Source: Cavia porcellus (taxonomy: Eukaryota; Chordata; Mammalia; Rodentia; Caviidae). Taken from it: 64,000 nucleotides of DNA. Position 1 is the first letter of the stretch. Each line of letters opens with the position of its first letter. A program made the position numbers and the translations under genes. The notes under the pieces are model-generated. The model searched no databases. It saw only the letters and a program-made list of their open reading frames with translations, and was not told where the DNA came from. This document shows, in pieces, positions 1 to 11,295 of the stretch. The stretch is taken from assembly GCF_034190915.1 (NCBI RefSeq), contig NW_026947484.1, positions 135,444,982 through 135,508,981 of the forward strand, given 5' to 3'.

Positions 1-618
1 GGCATAGTAGCAGGCCAGTATACTATGCTGCTATGAAAATTAATACTTGTTTACAAAGAGGACCAACACATGTTACAGTATTCTAAGTTTCAATAACATA
101 AGAACTACTGGATAGCCCAAAGGTTTAAACTTACACAGCACCACAGCACTGCCGCACTTTCATAGGTAGTTCAAGTTGCTGACTTCTTCATTGAGTAAAT
201 ACCACCCTGCTAGTAACCGTACTTGAAGGGCAACTGAACAAGACTTCTGTGATTTTACTTCCTCCCTTCTCTTCTTTTCCCAGGCTTATTTTTAGAAAAG
301 AAAACAGAAGAACAAAAATTGTGTGTGCTTTGAGTGTAATGGGTATACTCTTCCCCTTAAAAGGATGGATTAATAGTCAAAATAAAAGCAGTGTTATTAG
401 TGGTAGCATCTAAATGAAATCTAAGGAACATGCTAGATACCACCATCTGCACCCAAGTTCAGAACATAAATTAAAAAATCAGGTTGGTAAGAGGAGTGGG
501 AAGTAGACAAAAAAATTTATTAGCCTTTTAGAAAGATTTGTGTTTAAAATAAAATACTGTAACAGTTTTCTCCTTTGTAATATACTTTACTGTTACCTCT
601 AGAAACATTTAGAGGCAT
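1..618. other. Unique AT-rich sequence, nothing recognised
   Basis: No coding pattern, SINE or clear LINE match was seen. The stretch is AT-rich and ends where the MaLR-type LTR begins. Confidence 0.4.
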
Positions 619-961
619 GTCATTGTTTATGTCTGTGTCCCCCGGGCCTCATGAGTTTGCACTGTGCATTTGTGATTGGTTCATTATCTAGGGCTTGGAT
701 TGATGGTGTCAGTGCTACACCCACATAGGGGTGGAGCCAGGATTTAACATAATGACAGAAGAAGGAGTGTCTTGTTCTTTTGCCAGTTTTTGCTTTGCTG
801 TTTGCAGCCGCCATGAACTGTGGCCCAGCCATGACAGCCTGCCTTAGAGTCAACTGAGTATGGACTGAAACCTCCAAAAATTGTAAGAAATAAACCTTTC
901 CTTTCCCAGCTTAGGGCTTCAGGTATTTTGTCTCAGCGATGAGTGAAAAGTAACTAAGACA
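619..961 (+). mobile_element. Solo LTR, MaLR type (copy 1)
   Basis: The element begins with TGTC and ends with CTAAGACA, the TG...CA limits expected of an LTR. It contains a polyadenylation signal in GAAATAAACC and the terminal phrase 'AAGTAACTAAGACA' typical of mammalian MaLR/ORR1-MLT LTRs. A second copy in the same orientation lies at 20471-20806 and is similar throughout. I see no flanking direct repeat, which fits old age. No internal retroviral sequence adjoins it, so it is a solo LTR. The 85-residue reading frame on the opposite strand is a by-product and has no gene-like features. Confidence 0.7.
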
Positions 962-977
962 TAAGTATTTCAAGCCC

Positions 978-2150
978 CGGAAGAAAATAACCTCCAACCC
1001 AGATTGATGAACTCTGCAATGCTATCTCTCATAACTAGTGGAGAAATAAGATATTTCCATGACAAAGAACAACACAAGGATTTATGGCCACAAAACCAAC
1101 CCTATAAAGGGTAACCAAGGACATCTCTAGAAAGAACATGGTTTCAGTGGCAGAGAGGCACCACTGAGAGGGGCAGACAATTGAATGGAGGGAAAAGTAG
1201 GCAACCAACAGCAGGAAAATAGCAAGACAGAAATGAGCATGTTGGCCATAACCATTAAGGTAGATGGTCTCACTTCACCAATGAAAAGAAACATAGGCAG
1301 AGTGATCTGGAGACAGGATCTATCAATATGCTTTATAAAGAAACATATTTAACTCAAAAGGGGTTCATAGACAGGAAGTTAAAGGAGAGATAAAATGCTC
1401 TATATGACAGGGAACCTATAATAATTGGGATAACTTGCCCAACAGCTGTAGAGTGGATAACAAGATATGCCAATTTTATACAATGGAAACCTACTCAGCT
1501 ATAAAAAATGATAATCTTCAGACTCTTGTACGTAGGTAAATGGAAACAACGTGAGATCATGCTTATGGATGAAGTGGTTCAGAGTCACATGGGGGAATAT
1601 TTTGTTGTCTCCCATCTATAAAAAAACTAAAGGAGTTAGTGGAAGCCATAATGTACAATACATCCTGTGAAAGTGAAAGTGTAGCAATTGTCTAAAAAGG
1701 GAAGGCAGTGCCCATTGTTAATCTATGATCATGACTTGAAACCCATATTGTTTTCATTGTTGTGTTTAGTTGGATTTTGTTATATTTCAGTTTCGTCTAC
1801 TTCTACTGGATTTAATGGCATGGACAGCTATTCCACAGATAACAGGATATATTTTTGATTTCCTATTAACTTAATTTGAAGCCCTGTATTGCTTTCGCTG
1901 TTTTGTTTTGACTGATTTTATTCTGTTCTGTTTTCTTTGATAGTATCACACCTGATGGAATAGGCAACTAACTTGAAGACAATAAGATACACTATGATAT
2001 CCACTCTAGTTTGACTATTATCTTCATTTTGTAGTCCTGTGATGTCTCCAATGTTTCATTTTTATTGGTTTTGTTCTGTACTGTTCAAATTTATTATGCC
2101 TAATAAAAAGAGTTATTCCAAAGATAACAAGGGGCATTATGTTAAAAAAA
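978..2150 (+). mobile_element. Non-autonomous L1 derivative (HAL1-like), 5' truncated copy
   Basis: The copy starts inside the C-terminal part of L1 ORF1 (about 985-1110, matching 46515-46690 and 28050-28200). It then reads through the beginning of ORF2 (about 1245-1360). It jumps directly to the end of ORF2 (about 1450-1560, matching 31900-32040), skipping the reverse transcriptase. From about 1600 it has the AT-rich 3' UTR made of diverged repeats of about 150 bp. The same order and the same internal deletion appear at 12355-13255 and 46515-48420. The 3' end seems clipped near 2150, before the usual TTTAAAATAAAA tail. Short open frames here have no function. Confidence 0.7.
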
Positions 2151-2336
2151 ATCAAAAGAGAATATTGAATAAAGGGAGTCATAGTCTTATCAGAGGTGAA
2201 TTTCAGATATGGACCCCAACGTATGACCTCACTTCCTTGGCAACAGGGCCAAACAGAACTTAGAACCCTATGGTCAGCGGGCACTTTGGTCTAGTGCCAA
2301 CTGCCTTTCCAGACACTGATCTGGAAACAGTAAAAA

Positions 2337-2630
2337 ATGAGTATATTTTGTTGTTTTCCCAGGTGTCGAGGCCTCTGCAGAGGCCTCAAGACCCCGTGCA
2401 GAGAAACCAAGATGAAAGGAGTGAGAGGCTGGTTCACTTGGCCCACATGGTTTAGGAAACTCACCAAGAACCGCCGAGGTTTTATGGGCCGCTCAAGGCA
2501 GGGCTCAGCAGTCCCGGCCTCTAAGTTCCCAGAGAAAAGAGAGAGCCCAGGAAAAGTATCTTTATTTCCTGACATCATCTTGACAGATCCACCAATGCCA
2601 GAGGAGTTCTGCTTAGACCTCACCAACACT
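2337..2630 (+). CDS. Candidate exon 1 of an unrecognised host gene (RalGDS-like?)
   Basis: The frame opens with ATG and encodes MSIFCCFPRCRG followed by a basic stretch rich in Arg, Lys and Trp, about 98 codons in all. It ends at a near-ideal donor, ACT|GTGAGT, in phase 0. A short Cys-rich start followed by basic residues reminds me of the N-termini of RalGDS-like proteins in rodents, but this rests on memory and is weak. A possible splice acceptor, TTGTTTTCCCAG at 2350-2361, lies just after the ATG, so the true exon could start at 2362 with an upstream exon instead. The phase agrees with the candidate exon at 4335. No REM (RasGEF N-terminal) domain is visible. Confidence 0.4.
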
Positions 2631-3505
2631 GTGAGTTCCCTGAAAAATTCCAGCACTTCATCCTCAGGGTGTTTGGGGCTGGGGTCAGGGAACAGGTTCC
2701 TGATCAAGGTTAACCTGGACTGGAGCAGGAGTTGCCAGGCTGTGGGTCTGGGGTCCTGTCACATTCCCACCAATGACAGGGCTTTCAGGAGAGGGCAGCA
2801 TGCAGAGTCATCTCTTAAAGCAGATGATGAAGTAGTTCTCCTGCCTGTGACAGGACTGAATGTGAGCTGGGGAGCCAAAGTTATCTGGGGAGCAAAAAGG
2901 TGAAAACGATGCTCAGACAGAGCCTTTTGCTTCCTGCCAGCTACTGGGCACTGCCCCAGTGGAGCTGCTCACAGGACATCAGTGTGGAACAGGGCAGTGC
3001 GGGCACGAATGCCAGGTCCCTGCACCAGCCACTTGGAACAACAATGAAAACAGGTGCCAGCTCAAGCTCAGGGTGTGTGCGTAAGCAGAAGGCCCAAAAG
3101 GACAGAGAGAACTTCGGGGCCAAATATCATTTTAGGCACCTGCCTACAGGATTTGGGAAACAGCAGGGCACACTGATCTTGTTCACAAATGAATCTGGGG
3201 TCCATGTCTTCAATCACCACACACCCCTTGCTCTGCCTCTCTTTTGGTCAGGTTTAAGGTCACTGTGCAACATGGGAGCTCAGGTATAGGGATGAGGACA
3301 GTAAGTTACCTTATTGATTGTCATGCTTGAATTCTGTCTGCTGATCTAAATCCTGAGCCCAAGGAAGGTGGGGCACTTGGCAGAACCTCTCTAGCTCTAC
3401 ATATCAGCACAGATGCACACAACGAAATGTCAGAACCGTGCTACTATTCCCTTTTATCTAGATTTTAATGATACTAATGTAGGCCCTGCTAGTCACAAAT
3501 TTTTT

Positions 3506-3905
3506 CTAGATTTTGGTTCAATGTTGTTTTGAAAATAGAAAATTTCAGGGTCTCCTAGACAACACGTACAGAAGGTCCCCAAGGTCCTGTCTTTCGCTGT
3601 GGACATTGCTGATAAGAAGTCATTAAATTCTGTGTGATACTAAAGATCGAAAAGAACAAAAGGCTTCTCACTGAGATACACCAGTGACACAGAGTCTCCC
3701 TAAATAGTTGAGTTTTCCATCCCGGGTTCACAAACGGGATCCTCTTTCCTCAGTTTTCCAGAGTATGGAATATCAAGGTGCATCAGCCCACACAGCTGAA
3801 TTAAGTATTTTTGAAAGACTCCAGAATTAATCTCCGGACTACGTCTGAGCACATTCAGGCCTGTAGTCAATTTGGTGTCTTAGTCAAGGGGTGAGGAGTC
3901 CAGGA
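3506..3905 (+). repeat. Direct repeat, copy 1 (partner at 6733-7104)
   Basis: About 400 bp is clearly similar to 6733-7104 in the same orientation, about 3.23 kb apart. Shared landmarks include 'AAACGGGATCCTCTTTCCTC' (3732 and 6960) and 'GGTGTCTTAGTCAAGGG' near the end. Similarity stops abruptly on both sides, and a short stretch before the end is missing from the second copy. I do not recognise the family. It could be an interspersed repeat or a local duplication. The two copies bracket candidate exons 2 to 4. Confidence 0.75.
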
Positions 3906-4334
3906 AGGGGCTCTTTTTGGGCTAAATGATATTGTATCAGGGCGACAGTGAACTGAGATATTCTGCCTTAAAAGGCTAAAAGAAGCCAGAACTAATTCTT
4001 TGTTGGGAAATTTCATCAGAAACCTGGGGAGAATTGTGTGTGACCTTTTAAATGGACTGACTCATCTGGGATTAGCCTCTGTTTTGTATTTCTACAATGA
4101 GAGGCTGTTTCAGGAATCATGGGTAGTAATCATGCATGGAGGGTACCTACAACGTCTCCACAGCTCACGACATTTAAATTCCAATATGAGAGTGCTTTAT
4201 TATGGAGTCCTCCTGTGCCTCCTGTGCCATACGAGCCTCTGTGGAACATTGGGAGTGTGGGCTTTGGTTCAGCCTCAAACCCTCCTAAGAAGCTTTGTGG
4301 GACACCAATTCCATGCTTCCCCAATCTCTTACAG

Positions 4335-4522
4335 ATTGCAAACCGGCCTGCAGCGCACCTGGCAGAGGTCTGCCCTGTGAGCACAATGCAGTCAGGTGGC
4401 CCTGACACTGGGATGGAAGCCCTGGAGCCAACATTCCTGGACAGCTTCCCCGGGCCCAGCTCCTCCTGCCTGGACTCCTCAAGGGCCAACATCTCCACCG
4501 CAGAGGCCCTGATGCTGGAAGG
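4335..4522 (+). CDS. Candidate exon 2 of the same unrecognised gene
   Basis: A pyrimidine-rich acceptor (CCAATCTCTTACAG) precedes the exon and a strong donor (AAGG|GTGAGT) follows it. The frame is open throughout, starting in phase 0 to match exon 1 and leaving two bases to be completed by the exon at 5557. The encoded segment is rich in Ser, Pro, Ala and Glu and includes EALEPTFLDSFPGPSSSCLD. I recognise no domain. The length of 188 bp is ordinary for an internal vertebrate exon. Confidence 0.4.
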
Positions 4523-5556
4523 GTGAGTTCCTCTCTAGCAGCCCATGGGACTTGGCCATGGGCAAGCACCTCTCGCAGCCTCAGTTGTAAACAGTGGAGT
4601 GCCGAGTGGATCAAGATCGCAGGGTCACTGAGGATGAAATGTCATCCTTATGGGAAATGCTGACCCTGGCCTTGGCCCTGCAGAAGACCTGCTGTGTACT
4701 TCTCAGGGATGAGCTTCGGTCTGCACTGGGAAGCTTTGCCTCCCCTCAGTGTGACCTGCACTTGGGGGAAGCAGTTCTGATCATTGAAAGGATGTTGGAG
4801 AGTCGCTCTATGGTTGTCAGGGTGTTCCCAGAGCAGGGATCCTCTGCGGATGGCCAGGGGCCTAGGCCCCGACAGACACACAGCATGCAAGAGCTTGTAG
4901 GTACCATCAATCCATCAATAGACATGAAGGCACACTATGGAAAGACACTTTTCCAGGCACGGCTCCTGCTCTCCTAAGCAGAGCAGGAGAAACCTTTGGC
5001 CTTTTGGAATTCAATGGAATCTGAAAGCAATGAGTTTACCCTTGATAACCCAGTAGGTATTGCTGCCATTGCAGTGGACGTGATGCCCTCCTGACTGTCT
5101 AGATGTGGATGTACGGCAGTGCCAGAGGAGCTCTACAGAGGCATAGAGAAATGGGCAACACATTGCCCTGTGAGCTAGAGACTAAGCTATCACTTCTGCT
5201 CACAGACTCTGAGCAACCTCTCCCTTCTCAGACATTTTATGGAGCAGCAGCCCTGTGCCCCTGAGTGCAAAGACATAGCACATAGCAATCTCTGTCTTCA
5301 CCGAGCTGACCTGCCAGTGGGGAGGCTGGGGAGACACAGTGTCAGGCTTCACTTCAAGGGCAGAGGTGTCACGCCACTAAGCAAGCCTTCTGTCACCCCT
5401 CTCCCTGGGACTGTGCTACGCCACTGGGGGTCGGAGAGGTTCAGGCCGGACACGGCACAGAGTGGGACACGGGCCAATGTTTTCCTTCCTGCATGTGGAC
5501 TGGGCAGAGAGTGTGGGAGGAAAGGCAGGCCTTTCACTCTGCTCCATCTTCTCCAG
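4523..5556 (+). other. Putative intron between candidate exons 2 and 3
   Basis: The interval is bounded by GTGAGT and CTTCTCCAG. An open frame of 127 codons at 4594-4977 lies inside it. It cannot be joined to the neighbouring candidate exons: using its likely acceptor (near 4682) in the phase left by exon 2 runs into a stop. I treat it as non-coding. Confidence 0.35.
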
Positions 5557-5669
5557 GTCCACCCCTTCTGTTCTTGACTGCGCACCGGATCTTACCTCTG
5601 AGGTGGATCCACCCTCCGAAATCCTGGGCCAGCGGGAGCCTCCTGAGCCCCCTGAGGTGGAGCCCCAAA
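5557..5669 (+). CDS. Candidate exon 3, acidic Pro/Glu segment
   Basis: The acceptor is CATCTTCTCCAG and the donor is CCCAAA|GTAAGG, both good. The frame completes the codon begun by exon 2 and passes one base to the exon at 5880. The segment contains EILGQREPPEPPEVEPQ. In RalGDS and RGL4 the region between the REM and CDC25 domains is a similar Pro/Glu/Ala linker preceded by a Leu-Gly-Gln motif. That is the main reason for suggesting this family, and low-complexity similarity of this sort can mislead. Confidence 0.45.
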
Positions 5670-5879
5670 GTAAGGAGGACAGATATATGGGCCTATGGGC
5701 CTGTGGGAGGGGTGTACCTTGGAACACAGCAAAGCTTCCAGATGCTTGGTGACACTGTGGCATGCAATGTGAGAGCACTTGCTGGGCAGTGTTGGTACAC
5801 ATGGCTCTCTGGCAGTCAGTGGGAAGCTTGTGCCCTGGGAAGGCACACGCCTGGTTGTTGATCATTTCTCCCCTTGCAG

Positions 5880-6079
5880 CCATTGAGCCAGCTGCCACAG
5901 ATGCTGAATTTCCACCTGCAGAGCATGTGAATGCTGCACCTGCAGCTCCCTCAACACCTCTGGTGTCACTGCAGGATCCAGCATCTGGAATTCCTTCACA
6001 ATCAGATGCAGAGCTCGAACTGCTGGCATCTGAAGAGCCAAAGTCATCTCTGGAGTTTGACCAGCAGGTCGTTATTGAT
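5880..6079 (+). CDS. Candidate exon 4, Ala/Pro/Glu-rich linker
   Basis: A strong acceptor (TTTCTCCCCTTGCAG) opens the exon and GAT|GTAGGT is a plausible donor. Reading on from exon 3 the frame stays open: IEPAATDAEFPP, then APAAPSTPLVSLQDPAS, then ASEEPKSSLEFDQQVVID. The composition is that of a flexible linker. If this were a RalGDS-like gene the next exon should start the CDC25 (RasGEF) catalytic domain. No sequence like that domain appears before the L1 at 7780 or anywhere else in the window. Confidence 0.45.
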
Positions 6080-6732
6080 GTAGGTTATATCCTTGCCTTT
6101 GAGATTTCAGTCTTTTTGTTTTTTTGGCTATTGTCTTTTTCCTGAGGTTTGCCAATAATAGAATCAAATAAAAATTTAATTTTAGTATTGTCAAAATTAT
6201 TGTCGCGTCATTAAGTTCATTCTCAGTATTGTACAACCTTCACCATTTTCCTTTTCCAGAACACTTTTCTGAGATCTACACCCAAACATATTTCCTCTCC
6301 TGTCCTCCAGCTTGTAGAAGCTGGCCACCATTCATGTTCTATCCCTTGTCTCCCCATTCTATGGTTTTTTTCAATATTGCAATCAGATTTCCATTTGATC
6401 ACAGAATCTTGGTAGAGACTCTTTAATCTTGCTTTGTATAGGAAGACAAAATCCTAAATAGATTCCAAGAATTTCTCCTCATCTATTCAGTGAATTATTC
6501 AGTTATTTGTTGTCAGAGAAGCAATATTTATTATTGTAAAAGATAGAAGTCCATAAGAGTGAATGATACAATAAAGGGCATAATGACAGTCACAGGCATA
6601 CCCCTGGGGAACACTGGTCTCACTTGGAGCTGGTTCTCCTTACTGTTTTCTCTGTAGGGTTTTTCATGACACAGACAGAGGAACAGATCAGCACAGTCCT
6701 GCCTCTCCCACTTGAAGCAGGACAGACTTGCT
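6080..6732. other. Putative intron or intergenic AT-rich sequence
   Basis: The stretch is AT-rich and holds no recognised repeat. A 142-codon frame on the - strand at 6531-6959 runs across the edge of the direct repeat at 6733, has no recognised domain and is probably chance. Confidence 0.35.
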
Positions 6733-7104
6733 CTAGATTTTAGTTCAAATTTTGTTTGGAAAATAGGAAATTTCAGAGTCCCATGGACACCAGTTACAGA
6801 AGGTCCCCAGGGTCCTGTCTTTCCCTGTGTACACTGCAGAGAAGAATTCATTAAATTCTGTGTGGTACTAAGGATTAAACCCAATGAAAGGCTTCTCACT
6901 GAGATACACCAGTGACACAGAGTCTCCCTAAATATTTGAGTTTTCCAGCCTGGGTTCATAAACGGGATCCTCTTTCCTCAGTTTTCCGGGGTATGGATTA
7001 CCGTGGTGCATCGGCTCACACAGCTCCATTAAGTATTTCTGAAAGACTCTGTTATCAATCCAGGTGTTCTGGCGGTGTCTTAGTCAAGGGTTGTAGAGTC
7101 CAGC
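6733..7104 (+). repeat. Direct repeat, copy 2 (partner at 3506-3905)
   Basis: This is the second copy of the direct repeat described at 3506-3905. It is slightly shorter because about 20 to 30 bases before the 3' end are missing. Similarity begins at CTAGATTTT and ends after GTCTTAGTCAAGGG...GAGTCCAG. Confidence 0.75.
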
Positions 7105-7348
7105 AGAGTGGTCCTTATCCTGGACTCCAGCAACTGTCTGCACTTGTGCTCACTGGTTATCATCATTCCAAGGCCACCCAGTTGGTGTGAGTTTCTGCTT
7201 GTTCTCCACTGCTCTCCCTCTCACACTGGCTCTTGATGTACAGAGATCACACAAGCTTCCCTCTTTTCAGCAAGGGGATCTGGACCCGTGAGTTAGGAAA
7301 AGCCTGTCCTAGTGAGACCTGCTCGCTTCCTGCCCCAAAATCCTGCAG

Positions 7349-7526
7349 GAGGAATATAAGCTGCAGACCTCTCCTTGTCCGGAGTCTGTGCCCACCCACA
7401 CTGCCAGGAACCATCTTATGGTCTCCATGCACAGCCCAAGCTCATCACCTCCACCAATTGTGCAGGGCTCCTTCTGTGACCACACAGAAACACTGCGTCC
7501 TTGCCAGATGGTGCCAGCCTCCCAAA
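7349..7526 (+). CDS. Candidate exon 5 of the same unrecognised gene
   Basis: An acceptor (CCCCAAAATCCTGCAG) and a donor (CCCAAA|GTATGT) bound an open frame that starts in phase 0, as exon 4 requires. It encodes EEYKLQTSPCPESVP and a Ser/Pro-rich stretch. The frame also stays open past the donor to a stop at about 7693, so this could be a terminal exon. It is the weakest link of the chain, because the acceptor tract is poor in pyrimidines and no domain is recognised. Confidence 0.25.
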
Positions 7527-7779
7527 GTATGTATTTCTACCTATCGCATTTGCCATCCAGATGGAGCTACGCCTTGTTCTCGCAGTTCCTGAGGGCAGGG
7601 ACCGAGTGCTCAATACAAGCGACTCTTGAGAACAATCTCTGGTTAACAGATTGTACCACTATGCAATGGCAATGCCATGGCCCAATACAATAGCAAATTT
7701 CCACTCTACACGTTACTTGTGTCAGCTCCTTACCATGAATGCAATATTTTCAAACCTGTGATAATTACTAATAAAAAGA

Positions 7780-8460
7780 GAAGTATGAACAAAATTTGAA
7801 AAGGAAATGAAATTCTGACACATGGAGGAAAAAAAAGAAAATATGACATGTAGATAAACTAGTGTGGAAATTCCTGGAAGAACTTAAATTAAAAATTCCA
7901 CATGATGCAGCTCTCTCCCTTCTATGCACAATTTTCAACAGCTGAATTCTGGAAGGAGTCTGAATATGTTTCAACATACAACTGTGTAAAAAACAATGTA
8001 TCTATACCTAATGAAAGACCTGCCTATAAAGGAGGATGAATTAGAGTCATTTACAAGAAAGTGGGACACCTAGAAAAAATAATGTTGAATGAAATCAGAC
8101 ACAGCTTAAATACTACATAGTTCCTCTCATTCGAGTAAGGCAAGGTACAAACAAAAAGCATAACAAAGGATGGCCACAAAGGGGGAAAGAGCCTAAGAGT
8201 AGATGAAAAGAAGAGGAGGAGAAATAACTAGAACAAGGGATGCCAGGTACAGGACCCTAATAACCTCAAAGAATGTAAACACTATAGAAACATGAGGTAA
8301 GATCATGAAGGAGGATAATGGAGAGAGAGAGAATTTAGAGGAGGGGAAGTGTGGTAGGAGGGATGTGCAAGGGGATTTCAAAAAAGAACCAAGCTCTATT
8401 ACATACATATACCCTTTCCCCACAGTGATTTTAAACTTCATGTACTGCAAACATGTACTA
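7780..8460 (+). mobile_element. Old L1, 3' end of ORF2 and 3' UTR
   Basis: The phrase around 8060-8140 (an ACCTAGAAAAAATAATGTTGAATGAAATCAGACAC context) is the conserved end of L1 ORF2. It is followed by a purine-rich 3' UTR with GGAGGAGAAATAA and GGAGAGAGAGAG tracts. The copy is much decayed, 5' truncated and of a different family from the younger L1s in this window. Confidence 0.6.
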
Positions 8461-9439
8461 ATGACAAATTAACCTTTCAGGGACATAAGACCTTGTGTCT
8501 CTGGGAAGATACAAGCCATAAGAACCAATATTTAGGGGGAGGAAATAGGTGGGTAAAAAGTGACAGCAGACTGAGAGGAAGCCTGCTCTATACACTGACA
8601 TGCAGTGTGACGGTCATTGAATGTAGAGAGGCCGCTGTGAGATGGTGAAGCCTAAGAAGCAACACATACCCGCTCGTGTGCTCTGAAGGAGAGCTAAGCT
8701 TCTATAAGAAAGTGGAAACATGGAAGAGTCACTGGGCTGGGTCTGAGAGCTTCCCCAACTCAGCCCACTCCATTGTAGGAGGCTGTGACTCCTGTCACAG
8801 AAAACGAATCTTCAGGACATGCCAGGAAGAGAAACAAGCAGTGTGTATGAGCAGAGATAGAGGGTGTAGGTATGCTCACGAGAGGGATGTGAACACTCAA
8901 GGGAATATGTCAGGTCTGATCAGAAACAGACACTCTCAGAAAACATGTGGCCCTCCACAAACAACAGGAACCACTCTAGGGCCATGCTGCCTGCAGCATC
9001 CAGCACAGATGGCCATAAGGAAAATTTAGGACAGGTCATAGGATCTCCTCAGTGCTGCAAGTCTAGTTTTACCTACACAACTGAAGGGAACATGCTGGGG
9101 AGTTTGACCCCAAACATTCTACCAGAGTCTTTGGATTAGGACCCCATCCAAAATCTCTACAAAAACTTAGCTTCTCCTTGGGTCAGCTTCCCACATGATT
9201 CATGATCTCACCCGTCTGCACTCAAACAGAATAAACCCCACCTTTTGCTCACATAAAGCCCATTTTCTGAGTTGTCTGTCATGTGTTTATGGATGACCAG
9301 AAGCATTACAGCTTGAGAGTGGGTGTATTTTACTTTTCTTGCAGGCATAAAAAGCCAGAGGTAAAAGTACGTATCTGCTCATGCTCCCTTAAAAGATAGA
9401 AGCCATTCACAGGCATGGGTGTTTGGTTGTTTTGTGTTC
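8461..9439. other. Unique sequence, nothing recognised
   Basis: I saw no repeat family with confidence. A 117-codon frame at 8676-9029 has no recognised domain and no splice context that would support it. Confidence 0.35.
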
Positions 9440-10190
9440 TGCTTTCAAGAAATTCCCACTTGCTGTGAGGAATGTGCATTCTGTTGTCTTAGAGTGGACA
9501 CTGTAGATACTTATGGATTCCATTTCTTCAAAGGTTTAGTTCAACTCTGATACTTCTTTGTAGATTCTTTTTTTGTCTCATTGATTTATTTGTGACATGG
9601 AGATACTTTGGTCCCCCATTATAATTAGTTTATCTGATTTTTTATTTTATAAAAATAGTGTTTGTTTTATAAAACTGAGTATACTAGTGTTTGTTTTATA
9701 AAACTGAGTATACTAGTGTTATCTTTATAATTATTTCTTGCTTTTGAATTATTCCCTTAGTGAGTATATAGTGACTTTCCTTCCCTCTATGGATCAGTTT
9801 TGACATGAAATCCAAATTGTCTGAATATAGAATAGCTGCTCCTGCTATTATTCATGTTCCTGCTGCATGGAATATTGTTCTCTATCATTTAGTCTTTGTT
9901 CTGTGTGTTTATTATGGACTACATGTGTTTCTCATATTCTGCATATGGTTGGGTTTTGTTTCTTGATCCATTATGCCAATTGGTGTTTTTGATTGGGAAG
10001 TTATTACTGGCAGATACCAGCATATATCAGGCATTATATTTTGTTGTTGTTGCTGATTTCCTTTTTTCCCCTCTTTTTGCTGAATTGCTTACTCTCTCTG
10101 GTGTATTCATTCTGTTACATATTTTTTTTTATTACAGGCTTAACTTCTCTTTCTAGGATATCCTTGATGTTTGTTCAGGACCAAGGATAA
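9440..10190 (-). mobile_element. Old L1 ORF2 fragment (endonuclease region)
   Basis: Read on the - strand, the segment matches the ORF2 endonuclease-to-RT junction. The + strand phrases 'TTTGACATGAAATCC...GTCTGAATATAGAATAGCTGCTCCTGC' and 'TTGGGTTTTGTTTCTTGATCC' recur at 18720-18870 and 42090-42250. It is decayed and has lost both ends. Confidence 0.65.
9656..9720 (+). repeat. 29 bp tandem duplication inside the old L1
   Basis: Two identical 29 bp units (9656-9684 and 9685-9713, each starting TAGTGTTTGTTTTATAAAAC) are followed by a partial third. The exact identity in an otherwise decayed L1 points to a recent local slippage event. Confidence 0.85.
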
Positions 10191-11189
10191 TATCAGTTAT
10201 TACCTGAATGACTACTTGAATCCATATGGTTTAGGAAGAGGCTATGTCGTGTGGCTGGGAGGTTTTCTCTGCCACCCAGAAAGGGAGCCATGGCATCAAG
10301 TGGATAGAGCATATGCTCTTTAGTTTTGAGGCAGGGAAGGAGCAAAAGAGAGGGAAGGAGAAGAGGCAGAGAGAGAGAGGGAGAGAGAGTGAAAAAGAGA
10401 GAGGAAGAGTGAGAGACAAATGAGAATTTTAGATGATCTTTTATCTAAAATGCTTTCTACCAAAAAATGTGCATGATTTAAGGAAACCACTTTACTTGGG
10501 TGATACCCAAGCCTGGTCTTCTCCATGGTGTCTGGTGACTGGAATTCCCTGACCAGCTGTGTAAGAAACGTAGCTCAAGATTGCAGATGGAACAGTTCTT
10601 GTATGTTTCCTTGGTGAACAAATTTTAGCTCCATCTTAACTAGGAATGGGGTGGGTTGACCTGAGAAGAACTTACCAAGGCCTCTGCCAGTCAGAGAGAA
10701 CACCTCTAGAATATTCTTTCAATTCCTTGTTAGACGGAGCATGGGCTTCCCATCTTTAGAGACTTATATATATACAAGAAATCATTTTGCAGGGACTTGG
10801 GAATTTCTAAGTGATGAAAAGGAAAAAACAATCAAAACTGAAGAAGTTTGTAGACAAGGAAGAAGATGAAGGATGAGAGAAAGAGATTATATTTCAGAGG
10901 CAAGGACTTAAGGGAAATGGGAAAGCAAAATGCCATGTCTTTGGCTAGACTTACCAAAGCCACCATATCGATGCCTTTTACCTCCTCTCTGGCTTGTCAC
11001 GAAAAATGTCACCATGCTAGATCTAAGGAGTTCCCTGAAGCAGAAATGAGTAACCTAGCCACCTTCCAGAGAATAAGACTTCCATTGCTCAAAAAGAATT
11101 TTCGGAACCAGTCAGTAGTAGCCCCAGGAAAAGTCTTATTAGGTTGAAATTAAAAGGCATACAGTCAAAGAAATAGAGTGCAGACCTGA
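10191..11189. other. Unassigned sequence with GA-rich tract
   Basis: A purine-rich stretch lies at about 10325-10425. The rest is not recognised. A 93-codon frame at 10866-11147 has no recognised domain. Confidence 0.35.
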
Positions 11190-11295
11190 GTGAGAGAGAC
11201 AGAGAGAGACAGAGAGACAGAGACAGAGAGAGACAGAGGGAGACAGAGAGACAGGCAGACAATGACAGAGAGACAGACAGAGAGAGAGACTTGTT
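11190..11295 (+). repeat. GA/GACA-rich microsatellite
   Basis: Interrupted GAGAGACAGAGA units run for about 100 bp. The frame rich in Arg, Glu and Thr across it is a repeat artefact. Confidence 0.85.

Noticed and set aside
620..877. 85-codon frame on the - strand, similar to another at 20525-20722
   Set aside because: Both are the same stretch of the MaLR-type LTR read backwards. The resemblance comes from the repeat and not from a gene family.
4594..4977. 127-codon open frame as an extra exon between candidate exons 2 and 3
   Set aside because: It does not fit the reading phase of its neighbours and has no recognised domain.
3506..7104. The two similar blocks as the paired LTRs of a provirus
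   Set aside because: They lack TG...CA ends and the DNA between them contains no retroviral gene sequence.
9656..9720. Short direct repeats as a CRISPR-like array
   Set aside because: The units are adjacent with no spacers, lie inside an L1, and the genome is mammalian.
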